Made by a program: the position numbers and the translations under genes. From Halobiforma lacisalsi AJ5 (GTDB lineage: Archaea; Halobacteriota; Halobacteria; Halobacteriales; Natrialbaceae): a stretch of DNA of 64,000 nucleotides. The first letter of the stretch is position 1, and each line of letters starts with the position of its first letter. A model generated the notes under the pieces. The model was not told the DNA's origin, made no database searches, and saw only the letters and a program-made list of their open reading frames with translations. Location: positions 124,001 to 188,000 of the forward strand of contig NZ_CP019286.1 in the NCBI RefSeq assembly GCF_000226975.2, given 5' to 3'. This document shows, one piece after another, positions 60,659-64,000 of the stretch.

Positions 60659-61300
60659 CTACAGGAGTTGGGCGAGGATCTGAACTACGAATCCGCTAAC
60701 CAAGATGAAAAGTCCACCACGTCGGAATCGGCCCTCTATTCTTTCGATTCGTCGCCTAATAGCAGAGAGCAAGACTACCGCATCGACGGTGATCAGACGG
60801 TTATTATCGTCATCAAATGCGACAAATTTCCGTTCAGCCACTTCACTGGAGTCCCCATCTATCTCTTGCTTGGTTTTTGAAATAGGCATTAGAAGCGAGA
60901 TGTCTTTCCACTCCTCATCTTCGCCTAGAGCCTTATCATCATAGAGATCGCTCATAGTCTCAATAACCTCAAAGAATCCCTCAGAATTAGCGGCTCCCGC
61001 AAAACCGCTAGAGTTTGGGTCTGATAAACCACTATACCCCGATTCTCTGTCGTTTGCCGTAAGCAACCCATGACGAAGCCGCCCTGTGTAGAAGTATTGG
61101 GAGACGAGATGGACATCAGGAATTGCGAGGACCAAAGCGCCCAGCACGTCAAGACCGAGTCCGACTAATATTAGATTCCGTTGAGGATACGTTGTGCGGA
61201 CTGCAAATAGGCATACGGGCAGTCCTAGTAGAACCACAGCTCCGCCTACCCACCTCGTTTTCGGAGGTTTCCATGCAGTTTCCATACAAGCGGTAGTCAA
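60659..61300 (-). CDS. Membrane protein with N-terminal hairpin and C-terminal helix
   Basis: 213 aa (ATG at 61285, METAWKPP, is an alternative start). Two N-terminal helices (about 18-35 VGGAVVLLGLPVCLFAV and 42-60 LILVGLGLDVLGALVLAI), a charged cytoplasmic or external domain (about 65-185), then a C-terminal helix (about 195-212 GGLFILVSGFVVQILAQLL). Family unknown. It lies 70 bp downstream of the micro zinc gene on the same strand and could be the last gene of the right-edge operon. Confidence 0.72.
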   Translation of the reverse strand: MTTACMETAWKPPKTRWVGGAVVLLGLPVCLFAVRTTYPQRNLILVGLGLDVLGALVLAIPDVHLVSQYFYTGRLRHGLLTANDRESGYSGLSDPNSSGFAGAANSEGFFEVIETMSDLYDDKALGEDEEWKDISLLMPISKTKQEIDGDSSEVAERKFVAFDDDNNRLITVDAVVLLSAIRRRIERIEGRFRRGGLFILVSGFVVQILAQLL

Positions 61301-61370
61301 GGATAGAAGATTAAATTAGTCACTCTCAGAGAAGATCAACCGAATTCATACCTACACAAGCCACGGGCTC

Positions 61371-61487
61371 TTATGCACGGAAGTTCTCGCCACAGTTCCG
61401 GCACGTCGCCCATCCTCCTTTCTTCACTTTCTGATTCTCTCCACACTCGCGACATTCTCGCCACACGGATCGGTTGCGGTGGCTCAT
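61371..61487 (-). CDS. 38-aa zinc-ribbon microprotein
   Basis: ATG at 61487 to TAA at 61371. CREC and CRNC, 14 residues apart, followed by GENF, a minimal zinc ribbon. Its ATG overlaps the stop of the nuclease-like gene by 3 bp (ATGA), so the two are translationally coupled. Confidence 0.7.
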   Translation of the reverse strand: MSHRNRSVWRECRECGENQKVKKGGWATCRNCGENFRA

Positions 61488-62671
61488 GAGTCTGCAGCCT
61501 TGCTTAATTCGGACGTAATCGTATCGAGATCAGCCCGTACGTCATCGCGGATTTCGTCCAGCAGGGTTTTGATTTCGCCGGCCGTTTCCTCGATATCTGA
61601 ACACTTCGTTTTCACACTGCTGAATCGGTCGATAGAGTCACGAACTTCCTCGACCTGTGCCTGAATCGTCTCTGTATCGACTGATTCCCCAGTGTCTACA
61701 TGGGACTGGATCGTTCGCATTCGCGCCCAGTTCCAAGCGATGTTGAGAAAGCCGGGATCGATGTCATCATCTTCGTCGGCGGAGAGAGCGACACATAGAA
61801 TTTCCTGATCGTATTCTTGGAAATAGCCGACCTTGTCTGGAACATACGACTCGCATTCCGTGACGAAAATCCCGTACTCAGCGTCCCGGTTCTCGATAGC
61901 TTCCGCCATCTCATCTTTGATGTCTTGAGCGTAGTAGTCCTTCTCGCTCTTCGCTTCGACGACGATGTCTTGGCCCGTCTCTCCGAGTGTCAGCACGTAG
62001 TCTCCGACGTCTCTCCCTGGAATTTCGCCTTCCTTGTCACCAGTATGCTCGACTTCGTGGGTAGTGTTGTAGACCAGCGTATCAAGCAGATTACCGAGCG
62101 TCTCCTCGAAACTCTCGCCTTTCTTCCAGCTTTGCTGACGCTCCTCCTCACGACCTGCCTCCCGCTCCAGTGCTTGGCGAATGTCGCGGATCTCCTGTTT
62201 CAGTCGATACGTGGGGGTTCCCTCCACGTCCGGATCTAATGCGTCCTGAATTTTGCTGCCGTCCTCACCCAAGACGGATTCTAACCGCTCGGTGAGTTCA
62301 CCGTCTTCGCCGAATGCGTCCTCAATATGATCTCGGAGTGTTCCATCCTCTCCGAGGTGCTCAGTGAGAGATTCGTCGAGCTCACCGTCCTCGCCGAACG
62401 TCTCCTCGAGTTCGTCGCGAACCTGCTCGATTTCTTCCTCGAAGTTCGACTGTAGTGACTCGAACTCTCGCTTGACGTGCTCAACGTCTTTCGTTGTTTC
62501 GCTCAGTTGGAGCGTCATCATCCCCACTCGGAGTGTGCGCTCGACGACGTCGACCTGTTCTGAATCGTCGTACTCTGCAAGATAGTTGGCGAGGTCTTCG
62601 TCGTGGACGGTAAACTGGACTGAGACCTCATTCGTATCCGGGTTTACCTGGACATCGCGTGCAGTTGCCAT
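61484..62671 (-). CDS. Nuclease-like protein with GEDG-repeat coiled coil
   Basis: 395 aa from the ATG at 62671 (MATARDVQVNP), chosen over 62788 because the extra 39 residues look non-coding. Order: beta-rich N-domain (about 1-60), coiled coil, a run of about 13-residue repeats carrying FGEDG/LGEDG (GEDGELDESLTEHLGEDG and on, about 95-145), more coil, then GDYVLTLGETGQDIVVEAKSEKDYYAQDIKDEMAEA, a PD-(D/E)XK-type core (D and E-x-K, about 245-265), then a second coil. It precedes the micro zinc gene and follows the QueC-like gene on the same strand. Predicted nuclease; the repeat may set the spacing between its two ends. Confidence 0.7.
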   Translation of the reverse strand: MATARDVQVNPDTNEVSVQFTVHDEDLANYLAEYDDSEQVDVVERTLRVGMMTLQLSETTKDVEHVKREFESLQSNFEEEIEQVRDELEETFGEDGELDESLTEHLGEDGTLRDHIEDAFGEDGELTERLESVLGEDGSKIQDALDPDVEGTPTYRLKQEIRDIRQALEREAGREEERQQSWKKGESFEETLGNLLDTLVYNTTHEVEHTGDKEGEIPGRDVGDYVLTLGETGQDIVVEAKSEKDYYAQDIKDEMAEAIENRDAEYGIFVTECESYVPDKVGYFQEYDQEILCVALSADEDDDIDPGFLNIAWNWARMRTIQSHVDTGESVDTETIQAQVEEVRDSIDRFSSVKTKCSDIEETAGEIKTLLDEIRDDVRADLDTITSELSKAADS

Positions 62672-62806
62672 ATTGCTACTGTATACTCCAGTTATGTTAG
62701 AATTGGTGTCGGAATGACGGAATCCATCTGTAGACACCAATACACGGCCCGGAGATAGCACAAAAGTCGTAAGGGTAACGGATGTCAATCAGACATCATC
62801 CGTAAA

Positions 62807-64000
62807 CTAACATAAGTTGGCGAGCTCTTCGTCCTCTAATGAAAGAAACTCTGTAACGTAGTTTTCCAGCGTTGGGTTATCAGCTGCGAAGAATTCCACG
62901 GTTTGGAAGATCTCTCTACTAAATCGCTCATAGAGCCCCAATATATCGGGGTCAAGAAGCTCGGGGTTAGATGACACCAGCTCCCTTTGGGTCGAAGTCT
63001 GGATACGGTACGCGAACGAGAGATGAGCATTCAAGCCTAACAAAAACACTGACAAACTAGACTGTCGACTCTGGTTGGGTTGAGCAATATTCTCAGCATT
63101 CACTTTTGAGAAATCGAAGTCTAATAGATGATTCTTGTCTAACATCAATCCGTCTGGCTGTATTTTGTGTTCGCTGTTTACCAGACCAATGATACGGATA
63201 AGACAAGGGATACACTCACCACAGTTGTAAGGGTGTCCGGAAGCGTCCTTTCCCTGTGACAATTCACGCGGATGCGGACATGTTCGAGTGAAGAAAATAT
63301 CCGCCTTGTTTGGGATACGGTCGACAACCTCTTTCTTCGTGTAATCAAGGAACGGATTGCTGATTTCCAGCTTACGGTCCGGGAATAGATCGTCAAAAAT
63401 GCGGTTCAAGCTCTTTACGAATAGCGGATGAACTGTGCGAGTCGTCGTCCAGCCAGATTCTAGCGATGAGAACCGCGATAGGACGCCATTCTCGGGAACA
63501 AAGATATCATCAACATCGAGGGCCACCGCGACAGCGGCGGCGAAAGCGAAGTACATGAACGAACGAGTGAACTGCGTATCCTCATATGCATAGAATTCTT
63601 CGTCGACACCTATTGAGGTCAGATCACCATCAAAGAGATGGTCAAAATTCCGCACTAGATGACCGACGTTTCGACCATGATCTACACTGACAAAGTGTGG
63701 ATTGTACCCGTCCTCAGCGAGGTGAAATCGGCCACCCAAACTATCTAACCCGCCAGAAAAAAGGGCGATAGAATCAGCCTCAGGCAGCTGATCACGATAT
63801 CCATCAGCACCATCGTCAATAGACTGGTTTTCGTCGATCGCATCAATGAACCGATACTGGAAATTATCACGCGAGATGAAGCTAATAGCGTGGTTCAATT
63901 CAGGCTCTATTGGTCGCCATTTCTCCACGTCAGCAACAGGGTGCAAAATCTGTATCTGCCGTGATTTCAGCATTTCCTCCCCATCATCCTTCGCGCCACT
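62807..64000 (-). CDS. QueC-like PP-loop enzyme (7-cyano-7-deazaguanine synthase family), 5-prime end outside the window
   Basis: 388 aa from the ATG at 63973, but the frame stays open to the right edge (SGAKDDGEEMLK), so the true start probably lies outside. PP-loop SGGLDSLGGR (about 75-84) and SVDHGRN bind ATP; TCPHPREL and YNCGECIPCLIR supply the zinc Cys of QueC (C, then CxxCxxC). QueC makes preQ0 for queuosine, archaeosine or deazaguanine-modified DNA; relatives serve in defence (QatC, and CBASS partners). Sited next to a nuclease-like gene, a defence role is more likely than tRNA modification here. Confidence 0.8.
   Translation of the reverse strand, partial: SGAKDDGEEMLKSRQIQILHPVADVEKWRPIEPELNHAISFISRDNFQYRFIDAIDENQSIDDGADGYRDQLPEADSIALFSGGLDSLGGRFHLAEDGYNPHFVSVDHGRNVGHLVRNFDHLFDGDLTSIGVDEEFYAYEDTQFTRSFMYFAFAAAVAVALDVDDIFVPENGVLSRFSSLESGWTTTRTVHPLFVKSLNRIFDDLFPDRKLEISNPFLDYTKKEVVDRIPNKADIFFTRTCPHPRELSQGKDASGHPYNCGECIPCLIRIIGLVNSEHKIQPDGLMLDKNHLLDFDFSKVNAENIAQPNQSRQSSLSVFLLGLNAHLSFAYRIQTSTQRELVSSNPELLDPDILGLYERFSREIFQTVEFFAADNPTLENYVTEFLSLEDEELANLC

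Noticed and set aside
1-64000. CRISPR arrays, tRNA or rRNA genes, and a tRNA-based attachment site
   Set aside because: No regularly spaced direct repeats and no cloverleaf or rRNA-like segment were seen on reading; weak or partial tRNA fragments cannot be excluded without a covariance search.

Overview
The window reads as haloarchaeal DNA (class Halobacteria). The proteins are very acidic, promoters look TATA-only and leaderless, and many small genes start with GTG. Haloarchaea-typical families occur: an ISH8-type IS4 element, a HalOD1 domain, a PhiH1-repressor-like winged helix and a TFB zinc ribbon. No rRNA, tRNA, CRISPR array or recognisable housekeeping gene was seen. It is most likely a megaplasmid or a large chromosomal island; genus cannot be told from sequence alone.

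Region 1 (1-33.4 kb) is a dense DNA-modification and restriction (defence) island. It carries three full-length paralogous DUF1156 DNA methyltransferases (8.2-10.9, 18.1-20.7 and 25.3-27.9 kb), a DUF499-type ATPase paired with one of them, an SNF2/RapA-like helicase with a coiled-coil zinc-ribbon partner, a protein built on DnaJ-type CxxC zinc repeats, an McrB/McrC-like pair, a DUF4143-type AAA ATPase, and two large sacsin-like GHKL ATPases. One GHKL gene ends in a DUF3883 nuclease-like domain; the other is split by an IS66-family element. Several small unrecognised proteins, two of them possibly TRAM/OB-like, sit beside the methyltransferases. It resembles DISARM-like multi-gene systems, but no DrmB (DUF1998) was recognised, and the triple methyltransferase arrangement is unusual.

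Region 2 (33.5-48 kb) is the remnant of a conjugative or integrative element: a small two-TM pilin-like protein, a secreted membrane-anchored protein, a truncated Tat lipoprotein, a second IS66 copy at what looks like a deletion scar, a beheaded gene, then a tightly overlapping operon of VirB4-like ATPase, TraD/VirD4-like coupling ATPase and a PriS/PriL-like primase pair. Iteron-like repeats follow the primase genes. Two copies of a long-armed inverted repeat (TTAACCAAC-N23/24-GTTGGTTAA) bracket the block.

Region 3 (48-53 kb) holds plasmid-type accessory genes: a nuclease-like protein, a winged-helix/PIN toxin-antitoxin pair, a PhiH1-like regulator, a HalOD1 protein and an OB-fold single-strand-binding protein, separated by GC-rich non-coding DNA with strong hairpins. 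Region 4 (53-55.3 kb) is a sharply AT-rich insert with a HEPN-like protein, a membrane protein and a 46-aa zinc ribbon. Region 5 (55.4-64 kb) contains SWIM and winged-helix proteins, a TumE-like toxin gene split by a second ISH8-type copy, a mini-TFB, a membrane protein, and a probable second defence cluster at the right edge: a QueC-like PP-loop enzyme, a nuclease-like protein with GEDG repeats and a 38-aa zinc ribbon.

Four IS copies record recent rearrangement. Three have perfect target duplications (8 bp for IS66, 10 bp for ISH8-type), so the interrupted genes can be rebuilt in frame. The fourth (IS66 copy 2) lacks one and marks a probable deletion.
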